Below are positions 16,247 to 24,350 of a stretch of DNA of 55,764 nt, in pieces (positions within the stretch are counted from its first letter, which is position 1; every line of letters starts with the position of its first letter). A program made the translations under genes and the position numbers. Source of the DNA: a virus. The notes beneath the pieces were generated by a model that had not been told where the DNA came from, did no database searches, and saw only the letters and a list, made by a program, of their open reading frames with translations. The stretch lies in the IMG/VR virus record IMGVR_UViG_3300047494_000274, positions 1 to 55,764 of that record; one strand, 5' to 3'.

Positions 16247-16947
16247 CATCTCTTCCTCTCGCCGAACGGCTCGCCGATCCATTTCACTACCCTCCCGACG
16301 ACGGCATAGCCGTCGCGCTCAACCTCGATCGGCGGATACTCGGCACTCACATTCTGTGAGATCAGGTAGAAACTTCGACCCTTCTTCCTCAGCCATTTGA
16401 TACAGACGCCGTGCTCATCTCTAGCCGCGACGACCTTGCCGTCGAGCGAGGCAAAGTCTTGGTTGTCGTGCACGTCCACCAGCACAAGAAACCCATCTTC
16501 GATCAAGGGTGCCATCGAGTCGCCCTTTACATGCAGCCCGATGAGGACCTGGCCGCTCTTGAACCACGAGCGCGGCAAGAATATTTGCTCCTCCGCTTCG
16601 GAACTGGGGAAACGGTTCGGTCCCGCACCCGCACTCCCGTGGATACGGATAGCTTGAACCTTATCGGGGTCGAAGCTATGAGTCTGTTTGTACGCGTCGA
16701 CGAGACTGCCAACGCTCGCATGGAGCGGACCGGCTAATTCCAGCCAGTACGCCTTGTTCTGAAAGTCGCGTTCAGCGAGCGCAAGTATCGCCATCTTGGA
16801 CGGCTTGACGTTCCCAGACTCCCATTTCGCAACGGTAGACAGCGTCACACCGAGCATTTCGGCGAGCCGGGTCTGCGTGCATTGAAGCCCCTCAACCCTG
16901 AATTTCTTTATGGCTTTCCCAGGGGGTAAGCCTTTATATGGAGTCAT
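16246..16947 (-). CDS. Lysogeny repressor, XRE HTH plus S24 (LexA/CI-like) protease domain
   Basis: The product is 233 aa. Residues about 22-60 form a helix-turn-helix of XRE type (TQTRLAEMLGVTLSTVAKWESG). The C-terminal half is a S24 self-cleavage domain: an Ala-Gly cleavage site in SAGAG (about 105-109), Ser144 in GDSMAPL, and Lys184 in VCIKWL. Such repressors cleave themselves when RecA is activated, so this prophage is probably SOS-inducible, unlike Mu with its c repressor. It is divergent from the early operon, with a 68-bp shared control region that contains an operator-like dyad. Confidence 0.9.
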   Translation of the reverse strand: MTPYKGLPPGKAIKKFRVEGLQCTQTRLAEMLGVTLSTVAKWESGNVKPSKMAILALAERDFQNKAYWLELAGPLHASVGSLVDAYKQTHSFDPDKVQAIRIHGSAGAGPNRFPSSEAEEQIFLPRSWFKSGQVLIGLHVKGDSMAPLIEDGFLVLVDVHDNQDFASLDGKVVAARDEHGVCIKWLRKKGRSFYLISQNVSAEYPPIEVERDGYAVVGRVVKWIGEPFGERKR

Positions 16948-16960
16948 TCCACCTTTTCCG

Positions 16961-16989
16961 TTGACAGGATGTGTAACTTTACATATCGT
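16961..16989 (+). promoter_or_regulatory. Early promoter (PE) of the transposition operon
   Basis: The -35 is TTGACA (perfect consensus, 16961-16966), the spacer is 17 bp and the -10 is TATCGT (16984-16989). The start codon of the first early gene follows 27 bp after. This is the only clear sigma70-type promoter between the divergent repressor and early genes. Confidence 0.7.
16969..16986. promoter_or_regulatory. Operator-like dyad inside the early promoter
   Basis: The sequence ATGTGTAA-CT-TTACATAT is an 18-bp imperfect palindrome with one mismatch between the arms. It occupies the spacer between -35 and -10, so a bound repressor would block RNA polymerase. The likely ligand is the divergently encoded repressor or the Ner/Cro-like protein. 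Confidence 0.6.
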
Positions 16990-17015
16990 TTGGAAGTCGC
17001 TGTTGGAGTCTCTAA

Positions 17016-17279
17016 ATGGCCCGCAAAATGTCTTCCAAAGAGAATAGCAAGACGCCCCCCGAAGTAGCGCGAGCGCTCGAACATATAGGTCTTTTCACCC
17101 GTGTCGCAAGTAACCTCGGCGTGACCGCCGCACATGTTACGCGGGTGGCCCGTGGGGTACGGGAGTCCCGCCGAATCATCGAGGCTATCCGGCAAGAGGT
17201 AATCAGGATCGAGCGCAACACGGGGTGTGCAGCAGCGCCGGTGGGCGTAGCTACCCCACCACTTGGCGGCGCGAGATGA
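17016..17279 (+). CDS. Small HTH protein, Ner/Cro-like early regulator
   Basis: The product is 87 aa, basic, with a putative helix-turn-helix at about 25-55 (FTRVASNLGVTAAHVTRVARGVRES). It is the first gene of the early operon, the place of ner in Mu and cro in lambdoids. GGAG stands 7 nt upstream of the ATG. It probably damps its own promoter and the repressor promoter early in lytic growth. Family assignment is by position and HTH pattern. Confidence 0.7.
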   Translation: MARKMSSKENSKTPPEVARALEHIGLFTRVASNLGVTAAHVTRVARGVRESRRIIEAIRQEVIRIERNTGCAAAPVGVATPPLGGAR

Positions 17280-17313
17280 TGATTTCGACATCCAGTCCCA
17301 GGAGATTGAGCCA

Positions 17314-17610
17314 GTGGAAGCAAGACTATGCGGCTGCGGCTGCGGCAAGGCCGCTGCCCGCAAGAGTAAATATGCAGAGCCCGCTTGCAGATGGCGCGCC
17401 AGCGTCGAACGCCGGCGCGCGAGGCTTCTCAAAAACAGGCAAGCCTATCTCGCAAACCCGTTCGCTTTCCTCAAGAAGGTTGGATTGCAGGGCCTCCTAT
17501 GCCCCTGCCCGCATCCAGAAGGCGGCTTGCCGTTCTACCGCAAGCCAGGCCGACCACAGGGTTCCCGAAACAAGCCGAAGCCTCCAAACCCCGCTGGACG
17601 CGGGCAATAA
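17314..17610 (+). CDS. Small CGCGCG-motif Cys-rich protein
   Basis: The product is 98 aa. I chose GTG at 17314 (protein MEARLCGCGCGKAA) because AGGAG lies 9 nt upstream; the frame is open from 17263. It has a C-x-C-G-C-G cluster at the N-terminus, a helical basic middle, CPCPH, and a basic Pro-rich tail ending in an AT-hook-like KPGRPQGS. Two further small early genes (17632 and 24351) start with the same kind of Cys cluster. Probably a zinc- or nucleic-acid-binding protein; role unknown. Confidence 0.55.
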   Translation: MEARLCGCGCGKAAARKSKYAEPACRWRASVERRRARLLKNRQAYLANPFAFLKKVGLQGLLCPCPHPEGGLPFYRKPGRPQGSRNKPKPPNPAGRGQ

Positions 17611-17631
17611 CCCACGAAAGGACCAACCGCC

Positions 17632-17865
17632 ATGCCACGACACTGCCAGTGCGGCTGCAACCGCAAGGTGCGCAAGCTCGCCGACCGATTCGCTACCAGA
17701 GCCTGCAAAGCGAAAGACAAAGACAGCCTCAACGCGGAACGCAACGAAGCCGCGTACCGCCGCTGGGCGCTCAACATCACGAGCATCTTCCGCAAGTGCG
17801 GGTTCGACCGCTTCATCGTCAACGGCCTCGATCTCGCAGACCCAGGCTGGAGCGCTCTCGAATAG
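17632..17865 (+). CDS. Small CxCGC-motif protein
   Basis: The product is 77 aa, beginning with a C-x-CGC cluster (HCQCGCNRKV), then charged and helical with many Arg/Lys. The ribosome site AAAGGA lies about 9 nt before the ATG. It resembles the preceding gene's N-terminus and that at 24351. Unknown function. Confidence 0.6.
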   Translation: MPRHCQCGCNRKVRKLADRFATRACKAKDKDSLNAERNEAAYRRWALNITSIFRKCGFDRFIVNGLDLADPGWSALE

Positions 17866-17886
17866 CACCCTCATGGGCGGTGCGCG

Positions 17887-18081
17887 ATGAGCGTCCGCCC
17901 ACCTTCCAAGCCCGCGAGCAACGCGGGGCAGGCAAGCCTGCTGCGTGATGCGCTGCTCTCGATAGCCTCCACCTGCGTCACACACGCGGACGATACGAGC
18001 GTCGCGAAGCTCCGGGTCGCCGTGCGGCACATCGAGACCCTCGCCGCAGACAGCCTGCGCCACACTGGCGGTGCGGAATGA
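17887..18081 (+). CDS. Small early protein of unknown function
   Basis: The product is 64 aa, mostly helical, without motifs. Its stop overlaps the MuA start (ATGA), which links it to transposase translation. A small helical protein at this spot could modulate transposase, but nothing in the sequence shows it. Confidence 0.5.
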   Translation: MSVRPPSKPASNAGQASLLRDALLSIASTCVTHADDTSVAKLRVAVRHIETLAADSLRHTGGAE

Positions 18082-20213
18082 CATCGCCCTTGTGGATCAC
18101 GCGGGATCAAGTCTGCATCGCGACCGGATACACGCCGCGTTACATCCAGCGGAAGGTTGTCAGCGGTGAGATCGAAACCCGCGACACGCAGGAGCGCGGT
18201 CGCAATGGCCGCATCCTCAAGGAATATAGCGCCGCCTCTCTTCCACCCGAGGCGGTCGCCAAGCTGGCCGGTGCCGGAGCAGTTCGAAGCGAAGAGTATC
18301 CCAACAAGCGCCCTGTCGAGACCCCCGCCTCGGAACTGTCTCTTACGCCCCTCTTCGCCCAGGAAGCATCTGCAGCTTCCGGCATCGGCCAACCTCTTCA
18401 AGTCGCGCTGACGCCCCAGCAGGAGAAAGAGGCCGAGCGCAAGCTCGCCATCCTGCGGCCTCTGCTGGACTACATCGCCGACGCCACCACGCGCGATCGC
18501 TTCAGCAGGCTTAGGCTCTCCGATGGCCGCGCGGTCACCAACTCCGAGCTGCTCTCGCGCTACCTTGCGGAGCAGCACAACGTAGGCCGCTCCGCCCTGT
18601 GGGCGTGGAAGAAGGCGTACGAAACAGATGGCCGCTTCGGCCTGGTGCGCAAGCCGAACAAGAACAAGTCCACCTCCACCTGGGCGGCGGCGCATCGCGA
18701 CCTGGCGGACATCGCGGCCGCCGTCTACATTGGCACGCCGCAGGCTCCGGGCCAATCGAAGCGGGTCGCGTGGGAGACCGTCTGCGAGCGCGCCCGCAAC
18801 ATCGGCGCGGGAATGCCAAGCTATGAGACGGTGCGGGCGTTCCTCGACAACCCGCGCGAGGTCTCGCCCTCGATGCGCATCATGGGCCGCGAGGGCCGCA
18901 GGCGCTACGACGCGGTCCATGCGCCCTTCATCCGGCGCGGCTATACGGAGCCAGCGCAGTACATGTGGGTCTCGGACCACGCCATCATCGACACGCTGGT
19001 GCAGAACGACCTCTTCGGCGCGTGCGATCTGCGCCACATGCGGCTGCGCATGACGACGCTGCTCGACCATCGCAGCCGGTTCGTCGTCGGCGTCAGCTGG
19101 TGCGAGGAGGGCAGCAGCCACTCCATCAAGCGGGCGCTGCTGCGGGCGATCAGCCGCTTCGGCCTGCCGGAGAACTTCCTCTGCGACAACGGCAAGGACT
19201 ATCGCAAGATCGCCGACGGCGCGCGGCGGCATGAGATCGAAGCAGCCAAGGCCGAGCACGCCGAGTGCTGGAAGGACCTGGACGCCAGCGTGATGAAGCG
19301 CCTGCAGGTGCCCGTCACCTTCTCGATCCCGTTCCATCCTCAGTCCAAACACATCGAGCGCTACCACCGGACGTTCCATGAGCGTGTGGACAAGAAGTTC
19401 CGCACCTACACCGGCGGCGCGACGCATCTGCGGCCGGACCACACGACGGAGAACCTTGCCCGGCACGGCAAGCTGCTGCAGATGGGGCAGACGCATCTCT
19501 CCGCGCTGCCGCTGGCCAGCCAGTACATCGAGATGGCGGAGGCGTGGATCGACGGCTGGTACCACGCGCAGCCGCACGATGGCGAAGGCATGGATGGCCG
19601 CTCGCCCGCAGAGGTCTACCTCGCGGAGCGCAGCCCCAACGCAAGGCCCGTTCCCGAGCCCGCGCTGCTGGCCATGCTGCTGAACGAGCGCACGACGCGC
19701 AAGGTGCAGAACTGTGCCATCACGCTGGGCAGGCATCGCCTGGTGCCGGGCGTGCAGGACCAGGCCGCGTACTTCGCCATGCATGAGCTGAGCGGACGCG
19801 AGGTCGTCATCGCCTACGACCCGCTGGAGCCGAACTTCGCGGCGGTGCTCGACGGCGAGATGCGCTTCGTCTGCAAGCTCGAAAGCGAGCAGCTCTATCG
19901 CCAGTCTTCGGACGCGGAGACGCGGGCGAACATCGGCGCATTCATCCAGAACCGCAGTGGCCTGGCCAAGGCGGTGAAGCAGTCGCAGGTCGCGCTGCAC
20001 AAGCGAGTGACCGCGCGCGGCGGCATCCAGACCGGCGAAGAGCGTCTGCGCGAGATGGCGCAGCTGCCCGCCGCCGTGGGCGACAACGTGGTGCATCGCG
20101 TCGCGCCCACGGCGCTGGCGGATGCGGCGGACACCAAGCAGTTTCACTCGGACGACATCGCGGAGCGCTTCCTGAGCCGCCGCGCGGGAGGTGCCCTTGG
20201 CGCTCAAGGCTGA
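18078..20213 (+). CDS. MuA-type DDE transposase
   Basis: The product is 711 aa. The N-terminal about 60 residues form the winged-helix that binds phage DNA in this family. A linker and Mu-transposase helical region follow (ALWAWKKAYETDGRFGL). The catalytic RNase H-like core has Asp300 (WVSDHA), Asp370 (LCDNGKDY) and Glu427 (SKHIERYHRTF), the DDE triad. A beta-barrel and a helical C-terminal tail follow that in Mu contacts MuB. It inserts and replicates the phage genome by strand transfer. Length is close to MuA (663 aa). Confidence 0.95.
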   Translation: MTSPLWITRDQVCIATGYTPRYIQRKVVSGEIETRDTQERGRNGRILKEYSAASLPPEAVAKLAGAGAVRSEEYPNKRPVETPASELSLTPLFAQEASAASGIGQPLQVALTPQQEKEAERKLAILRPLLDYIADATTRDRFSRLRLSDGRAVTNSELLSRYLAEQHNVGRSALWAWKKAYETDGRFGLVRKPNKNKSTSTWAAAHRDLADIAAAVYIGTPQAPGQSKRVAWETVCERARNIGAGMPSYETVRAFLDNPREVSPSMRIMGREGRRRYDAVHAPFIRRGYTEPAQYMWVSDHAIIDTLVQNDLFGACDLRHMRLRMTTLLDHRSRFVVGVSWCEEGSSHSIKRALLRAISRFGLPENFLCDNGKDYRKIADGARRHEIEAAKAEHAECWKDLDASVMKRLQVPVTFSIPFHPQSKHIERYHRTFHERVDKKFRTYTGGATHLRPDHTTENLARHGKLLQMGQTHLSALPLASQYIEMAEAWIDGWYHAQPHDGEGMDGRSPAEVYLAERSPNARPVPEPALLAMLLNERTTRKVQNCAITLGRHRLVPGVQDQAAYFAMHELSGREVVIAYDPLEPNFAAVLDGEMRFVCKLESEQLYRQSSDAETRANIGAFIQNRSGLAKAVKQSQVALHKRVTARGGIQTGEERLREMAQLPAAVGDNVVHRVAPTALADAADTKQFHSDDIAERFLSRRAGGALGAQG

Positions 20214-21195
20214 ACGCAAAGAGGAACTCGCGCGCATGAACCTGCCGTCTGAGGCGGAGATGCGCATACGCCTGCGCCGCTTCATGTTCCGCGCGGGGCT
20301 GAATGCGGCGGAGATGGGCGACGCGCTGGGTTACTCGCCCACCGCGATCCTGTTGTTCTTGCGGGCGAACTACTGCCCCAACCACGTTGTCGAGTCGAAC
20401 TCGCTGGCGCTTCGCGCGGCGGCGCAGGCGTACCTGGATCGGAACGGCGTCGAGCCGGAGTTCGCCTTCCGCGCGTCGTCGCACAAGACGAACGCCTACC
20501 GCGAGGTCAGGGCCTCCGCGATGCGCGCGCTGCAACATGGCTCGGCGTACCTGGTGGATGGAGCGCCCGGCACGGAGAAGACCTACACCCTGCGCCGCAT
20601 CGAGCAGGAGATCAACGCGTCCGGCAAAGGCCGTGCCATCTATGTCTACGCCCGCGCGCACCACTCGCCGCAATCGTTCCTGATTGAGTGCTGCATCCAG
20701 GCGGACCTTCCATGCCGCGGCTCGATCGACATGCTCCTGCGCAAGCTGCGGTACTTCCTGGCGAACGACCGCACGCTGCTGATGGTGGACGAAGCGCAGC
20801 ACCTGGACCACAAAGGGCTGGCGGTCCTACGGCAGCTGCTCGATCTGCCGCCGCACTTCGGCGTCCTGCTCGCCGGATCGCACGACCTTACCCAGCGCCT
20901 GAGCCACTGGCAGATGGAGCAGTGGCGCAGTCGTCTGCGCAAGACGCACTACCTGAACGGACCTTCGAAGGCCGAGGCCGCGCAGATCCTCCGCAAGGAG
21001 CTGGGCGAGATGACCGACGCCGAGTGCAGCGCCTTCCTCGCGGACTGCATGGCCACCGGCCAGCGCATGAAAGAGAAGGGCGGCAAGCTGGTGCCCGAGA
21101 AGTTCGACTACATCTCCGCCCGCGATCTCTTCAACGCGATCGATGGCATTCAACAACGACTTCAACAGACGCAAGCCCAGGAAGGTGTCGCATGA
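20197..21195 (+). CDS. MuB-type transposition activator ATPase with altered Walker A
   Basis: The product is 332 aa from TTG at 20197, which sits 5 nt after GGAGG; a GTG two codons earlier overlaps the ribosome site. Residues about 18-58 form an HTH. The AAA+ domain has Walker A GAPGTEKT (122-129) and Walker B LLMVDEAQHL (about 193-200). MuB binds target DNA in an ATP-dependent way and delivers it to MuA. The Walker A loop has Glu127 where the family rule GxxxxGK[S/T] requires Gly, which may impair ATP use. It overlaps both neighbours and is co-translated with MuA. Confidence 0.92.
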   Translation: MALKAERKEELARMNLPSEAEMRIRLRRFMFRAGLNAAEMGDALGYSPTAILLFLRANYCPNHVVESNSLALRAAAQAYLDRNGVEPEFAFRASSHKTNAYREVRASAMRALQHGSAYLVDGAPGTEKTYTLRRIEQEINASGKGRAIYVYARAHHSPQSFLIECCIQADLPCRGSIDMLLRKLRYFLANDRTLLMVDEAQHLDHKGLAVLRQLLDLPPHFGVLLAGSHDLTQRLSHWQMEQWRSRLRKTHYLNGPSKAEAAQILRKELGEMTDAECSAFLADCMATGQRMKEKGGKLVPEKFDYISARDLFNAIDGIQQRLQQTQAQEGVA

Positions 21196-21521
21196 AGGAA
21201 CCAGGTCCGCTCGATCCTCTCTTCTATCTCGGTGTGCTCATCGCCCTGTTCTTCCTGGTGACGATCATGCCGCTGCTGTTCGTGTACCAGCTGGTCTCGC
21301 TGGCATGGGTGCTGGCGCGTGTGGCGTACGAGAAAGCCTTCCTGTGGTTCGCGCGGGCGGAGCTTGGCTTCTCCGGCGTCAGCCTGCGCTCGCTCGATCG
21401 CGCCGCCACGCGCATCACCGCATTCACGCTGGCCGCCGCGCTGCTCGGTCTCCTGGTCCTGCTGGTCCAGCTTGGCATGTACCTGCTCTCGCCCGCTGGC
21501 CGGGCCTTGGTGTCTCGCTGA
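21192..21521 (+). CDS. Two-helix membrane protein of the early operon
   Basis: The product is 109 aa with a long hydrophobic stretch at about 11-41 and a second at about 76-98, separated by a basic, aromatic loop. ATG overlaps the MuB stop (ATGA), and AGGAAGGTG precedes it. A membrane protein made together with MuB is unexpected; superinfection exclusion is one possibility, but no family was recognised. Confidence 0.65.
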   Translation: MKEPGPLDPLFYLGVLIALFFLVTIMPLLFVYQLVSLAWVLARVAYEKAFLWFARAELGFSGVSLRSLDRAATRITAFTLAAALLGLLVLLVQLGMYLLSPAGRALVSR

Positions 21522-21820
21522 TGCCGATGCGTGCACAGACTCGTGAGGTCTTCTGCTCCGCCTGCATGCGGATGCGGCCGCTCAGCCAGCGGACCCGCGC
21601 GCTGCATGTGAACCTGCGCGGCGAGCTGACCATCTCGCAGCCGGAGCACATGGGCATCGCGGAGTATGAGCGGCCCGGAACCATCTTCGCCTGCGGCGAC
21701 GGGGACGTCCTCGTCCTGGTCGAGCGCTATCTCCACACGCGCGGCTTCAACGCCGAGCACGCACTGCACCTCTCCGCGCCGGGGCACACCGGCCACGACC
21801 TAACCGGCTACCTCGCGTAG
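21521..21820 (+). CDS. Early protein of unknown function
   Basis: The product is 99 aa with a CSACMRMRPLSQ segment near residue 12, possibly half of a metal site, and a C-terminal His-rich stretch (HLSAPGHTGHD). The ATG shares one base with the preceding stop (TGATG). Not recognised. Confidence 0.55.
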   Translation: MPMRAQTREVFCSACMRMRPLSQRTRALHVNLRGELTISQPEHMGIAEYERPGTIFACGDGDVLVLVERYLHTRGFNAEHALHLSAPGHTGHDLTGYLA

Positions 21821-21848
21821 CTGCCTCACCTTCAAGGAGAAAGACAAG

Positions 21849-22415
21849 ATGGCTGAATCCAACGTTGCTTACGAGAAGACCGAGCAGTTCGCCGAAGACA
21901 TCGAGCGGCAGCGCGACGTGCTCGTCCCACCAACCGCCGAGCAGATCGACAGGCACATCGCGGACTATCAGCAGCGCAAGGCTGAAGCGGAGAAGGCGCA
22001 GGAGTTCGTGGACGACGCGAAGAAGATACTCGTCTTCCTCGCGGACCACTTCGGCCATCGCCCGGCGCACGCGGAGCAGTCCTTGCGGCTGCAGGGCCTG
22101 CGCAACGCCGCCGTCGTCACGCGGTCCACAACCGTCGTCGTCGACGAGTCCGCCGTCATCGAGCTGCAGAAAGAGACCCTCGACATCCCGGCGATCTTCC
22201 CGCGCCTCTTCGCCGTGCGCATCAAGCACACGCTGATCGAGGGTGCGCGCGACGTGCTGAAGGCGCTCGATCTGCCGCGCCGCAAACATGAGAAGGTGCT
22301 CGCGCTCTTTGGCAAATGCTTCGACGTAAAGACGAACGCGCCCAGCCTGAAGGTCGAGGTCATCAAGCCGGAGAAGCCCGCGAAGAAACCCCGCGCGGCA
22401 AAGGCGGTGGCGTGA
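21849..22415 (+). CDS. Early protein of unknown function, Gam-position
   Basis: The product is 188 aa with an N-terminal charged helical part (EQIDRHIADYQQRKAEAEKAQ), a beta-rich middle and a Lys/Pro/Ala tail (KPEKPAKKPRAAKAVA). In Mu-like phages, the host-nuclease inhibitor Gam is encoded in this area and has a coiled coil at its start. The coiled-coil opening and length (Mu Gam is about 174 aa) are compatible, but I do not see the conserved Gam core, so this is only a hypothesis. AAGGAG lies 9 nt upstream. Confidence 0.6.
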   Translation: MAESNVAYEKTEQFAEDIERQRDVLVPPTAEQIDRHIADYQQRKAEAEKAQEFVDDAKKILVFLADHFGHRPAHAEQSLRLQGLRNAAVVTRSTTVVVDESAVIELQKETLDIPAIFPRLFAVRIKHTLIEGARDVLKALDLPRRKHEKVLALFGKCFDVKTNAPSLKVEVIKPEKPAKKPRAAKAVA

Positions 22416-22417
22416 TG
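22400..22417 (+). repeat. 18-bp stop/start junction repeat, copy 1
   Basis: The 18 bases AAAGGCGGTGGCGTGATG occur identically at 22717-22734. Each copy encodes the last residues (K-A-V-A-stop) of one protein and contains the ribosome site and ATG of the next (TGATG overlap). Confidence 0.85.
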
Positions 22418-22732
22418 CATGTCCTCATCTACCAGCACGGCCAGAAGGACCAGCCACGCGTCGTCCTCACAAACGCGCAGAACAGAAAGCTTCTCGCAAT
22501 TCTCACCGAAGCCGCGCGCATTCTCACTCGGCCTGACTCCGACTACGCCTATGGCGACAAAGAATCCTCAAGCCCTTTGCAACTTCCGCTGACGGTCATT
22601 CGGCTGTGCGAAGAGAACGTCATCCCCGAAATCAGCGAGCTTGCAGCTGGACCGATCCTGTCCGCGTTCTGCACCGACGTCGAAACATTCCCCGGCGGTT
22701 CCAAGTTCAACGACGGAAAGGCGGTGGCGTGA
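22415..22732 (+). CDS. Early protein of unknown function
   Basis: The product is 105 aa starting MHVLIYQH. ATG shares one base with the preceding stop. No motif is recognised. It ends in the same KAVA tetrapeptide as the gene before it because the two 3' ends carry an identical 18-bp sequence. Confidence 0.55.
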   Translation: MHVLIYQHGQKDQPRVVLTNAQNRKLLAILTEAARILTRPDSDYAYGDKESSSPLQLPLTVIRLCEENVIPEISELAAGPILSAFCTDVETFPGGSKFNDGKAVA

Positions 22733-22734
22733 TG
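22717..22734 (+). repeat. 18-bp stop/start junction repeat, copy 2
   Basis: This is an identical copy of 22400-22417, again placed across a TGATG stop/start junction. It suggests gene-cassette duplication or recombination at junctions within the early operon. Confidence 0.85.
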
Positions 22735-22989
22735 GACAACACCGAACTGTGCAAGGACCTTCGGCAGTATGTCACCTCAGCGATGGCGCAGCTCGATCAC
22801 CTCGAAGACGGCTGCGTCGATTTCGATGCTGCGGTAGATCGGATCGAGTTTTTCGGCGCTGTTCTTGGGCTGTGCCATCGAGAACTGTTAGTCGTTCGCG
22901 GTGGGTTGCGGGCGAAGCGCAAGTTGGCCCGTCAGCAGGCGAAGGCAGCTAGCGTCGCCGCGAAAAGAAAGGCGGCCACCAATGCCTAG
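22732..22989 (+). CDS. Early protein of unknown function
   Basis: The product is 85 aa, helical, with a strongly basic Lys/Arg/Ala C-terminus (LRAKRKLARQQAKAASVAAKRKA), suggesting nucleic-acid contact. Its end overlaps the next gene by 8 nt. Confidence 0.55.
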   Translation: MDNTELCKDLRQYVTSAMAQLDHLEDGCVDFDAAVDRIEFFGAVLGLCHRELLVVRGGLRAKRKLARQQAKAASVAAKRKAATNA

Positions 22990-23206
22990 AACCGTCCGAG
23001 AGCTACCCAACGGCTTTGCCACCGGCTTCAAGGAGATCGCCCGTCGCGAACGCGTCGCCATCTCTACCGTCTTCAACGCCTACGAGTCCGGCATGGCGAA
23101 GCTCCGCGCCAACCCGGAGGCGCTCACTCTGCTGGTCGCGCTCGCCAACGAGATGGAGCGCAATCGCCGCCATGAGAACCCCATCACCGTCGCGGAGGTG
23201 CGCTGA
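22982..23206 (+). CDS. Small HTH-like early protein
   Basis: The product is 74 aa. The segment TGFKEIARRERVAISTVFNAYESG resembles a helix-turn-helix of XRE/LacI type. It overlaps the preceding gene by 8 nt. Possibly an early regulator; not assigned to a family. Confidence 0.55.
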   Translation: MPRTVRELPNGFATGFKEIARRERVAISTVFNAYESGMAKLRANPEALTLLVALANEMERNRRHENPITVAEVR

Positions 23207-23523
23207 TGGCCGTCCTCGACATCAACTTCGATCGCAGCAAGCGGGAGAACGGCAGCGAGCTGAACGAGCTTGAGCAGGCGCGCGCTCGAATCATCGGCGC
23301 GTTGATGGCGCTGGCCAAGAGCACGCAGATCGTCGCCGTGTGCATGGAGACCAACAACCCGGAGCGGTCGGCACAGGCATCGGTCGACATGCTGCTGACG
23401 GTCGCCAACCTCTATCAAGGCGACGGCAAGCGCATGGAGCGTGAAGTCCTGCAGCTCGCCCATGACCTCGGCTTCGAGATCGAGCAGCGCTACATCGCCA
23501 AGCCAGCGGGAGGTGTCCATTGA
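23206..23523 (+). CDS. Early protein of unknown function
   Basis: The product is 105 aa, almost wholly alpha-helical (ELNELEQARARIIGALMALA). There is a one-base stop/start overlap with the previous gene and a 4-base overlap with the next. No family recognised. Confidence 0.55.
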   Translation: MAVLDINFDRSKRENGSELNELEQARARIIGALMALAKSTQIVAVCMETNNPERSAQASVDMLLTVANLYQGDGKRMEREVLQLAHDLGFEIEQRYIAKPAGGVH

Positions 23524-23762
23524 GCACCACCGCTAAAGCTCGCGTCCTCGCCCAATTCCCCCATGCGCTGCTCGACTTCTATGAGCACCTGCTCGGCCAG
23601 CGCAAACCGTGCTGGTTCATCCGCACCGGCATCCAGTGTCCCGCAATCAGTGGTATCAACGTCACGCCTCGCCAGGCATGGGCAGATGCCGACCGGCTGA
23701 TCCGCGAAGGAAAGATCAAGCTCGTCCAGATGCAAGGCAAACTCCAGGCGGTGCGCCTATGA
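23520..23762 (+). CDS. Early protein of unknown function
   Basis: The product is 80 aa from TTG, preceded by GGGAGG at 6 nt. The tail TPRQAWADADRLIREGKIKLV looks like a small winged-helix-type DNA-binding unit. It overlaps neighbours by 4 nt on each side. Confidence 0.5.
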   Translation: MSTTAKARVLAQFPHALLDFYEHLLGQRKPCWFIRTGIQCPAISGINVTPRQAWADADRLIREGKIKLVQMQGKLQAVRL

Positions 23763-23929
23763 CCGAGCTAGAGATGCTTCGTAGCTGCGTGGAGAAGATC
23801 GCGGCGATGGTCTGCGGCTACGTGGGCAGGCTGGAATATCCCGAACCACCGGCGGAGTGCATGTGCTTCTCCTGCCATGCACGCGGCTGCCTGAAGGCGA
23901 TCGACACGCTGAAGGAGATGAACGGATGA
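23759..23929 (+). CDS. Small Cys-containing early protein
   Basis: The product is 56 aa with CMCFSCHARGC near the C-terminus, a likely metal-binding knuckle. ATGA overlaps on both sides show it belongs to the operon. Confidence 0.5.
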   Translation: MTELEMLRSCVEKIAAMVCGYVGRLEYPEPPAECMCFSCHARGCLKAIDTLKEMNG

Positions 23930-24186
23930 CGACTGCGAAGCGGCTGCACAAGCGCATGGCGGAGCTGGGCACGAAGCCCAGCCCGGAGACGACGCTCACC
24001 ATCGTCACCGACGACCACAACGTGCATTGCCTCACGGAGGCCGACCTCGACACCTGGTGGCACTCGCTGAAGCCGCATGAGAAGGCCGACGTATACGAGC
24101 GCGATCTGGAACAAGTCGAGCCGGACTACGTTGGGCGGCTGCTTTACGAGAAGGCGAATCAGGAGGTGGGCCATGCGCAAGGGTAG
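23926..24186 (+). CDS. Early protein of unknown function
   Basis: The product is 86 aa, acidic, with Trp-Trp-His near the middle (DTWWHSLKPHEKADVY). No recognised domain. Its 3' end contains the AGGAGG ribosome site of the next gene and overlaps it by 14 nt. Confidence 0.5.
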   Translation: MTTAKRLHKRMAELGTKPSPETTLTIVTDDHNVHCLTEADLDTWWHSLKPHEKADVYERDLEQVEPDYVGRLLYEKANQEVGHAQG

Positions 24187-24337
24187 ATGGTTCACCCGCG
24201 CGGAGATGGACGCGCTCAACCGTTGCCTCACGAACGCGCAGCAGAAGCTGCGCGAGCAGGACTTCAAGATCAACCTTCTGACCACGCTGGTGGTGGTCAC
24301 AGACCTCCTCTTCGCCCACTACATCGCCACTCACTGA
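24173..24337 (+). CDS. Small single-pass membrane protein
   Basis: The product is 54 aa, with a charged helical N-terminus and a hydrophobic segment at about 34-50 (LLTTLVVVTDLLFAHYI). AGGAGG lies 6 nt upstream of ATG. Role unknown. Confidence 0.5.
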   Translation: MRKGRWFTRAEMDALNRCLTNAQQKLREQDFKINLLTTLVVVTDLLFAHYIATH

Positions 24338-24350
24338 AAGGAACGCACAC

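Noticed and set aside
20191-20196. GTG start of the MuB gene
   Set aside because: The GTG overlaps the GGAGG site; TTG at 20197 has normal spacing.
17871-20285. 804-codon open frame on the minus strand opposite the transposase
   Set aside because: It is a mirror of a highly GC-biased gene; Arg/Ala/Leu-rich with no motif, no ribosome site, and the plus strand has a full DDE transposase.
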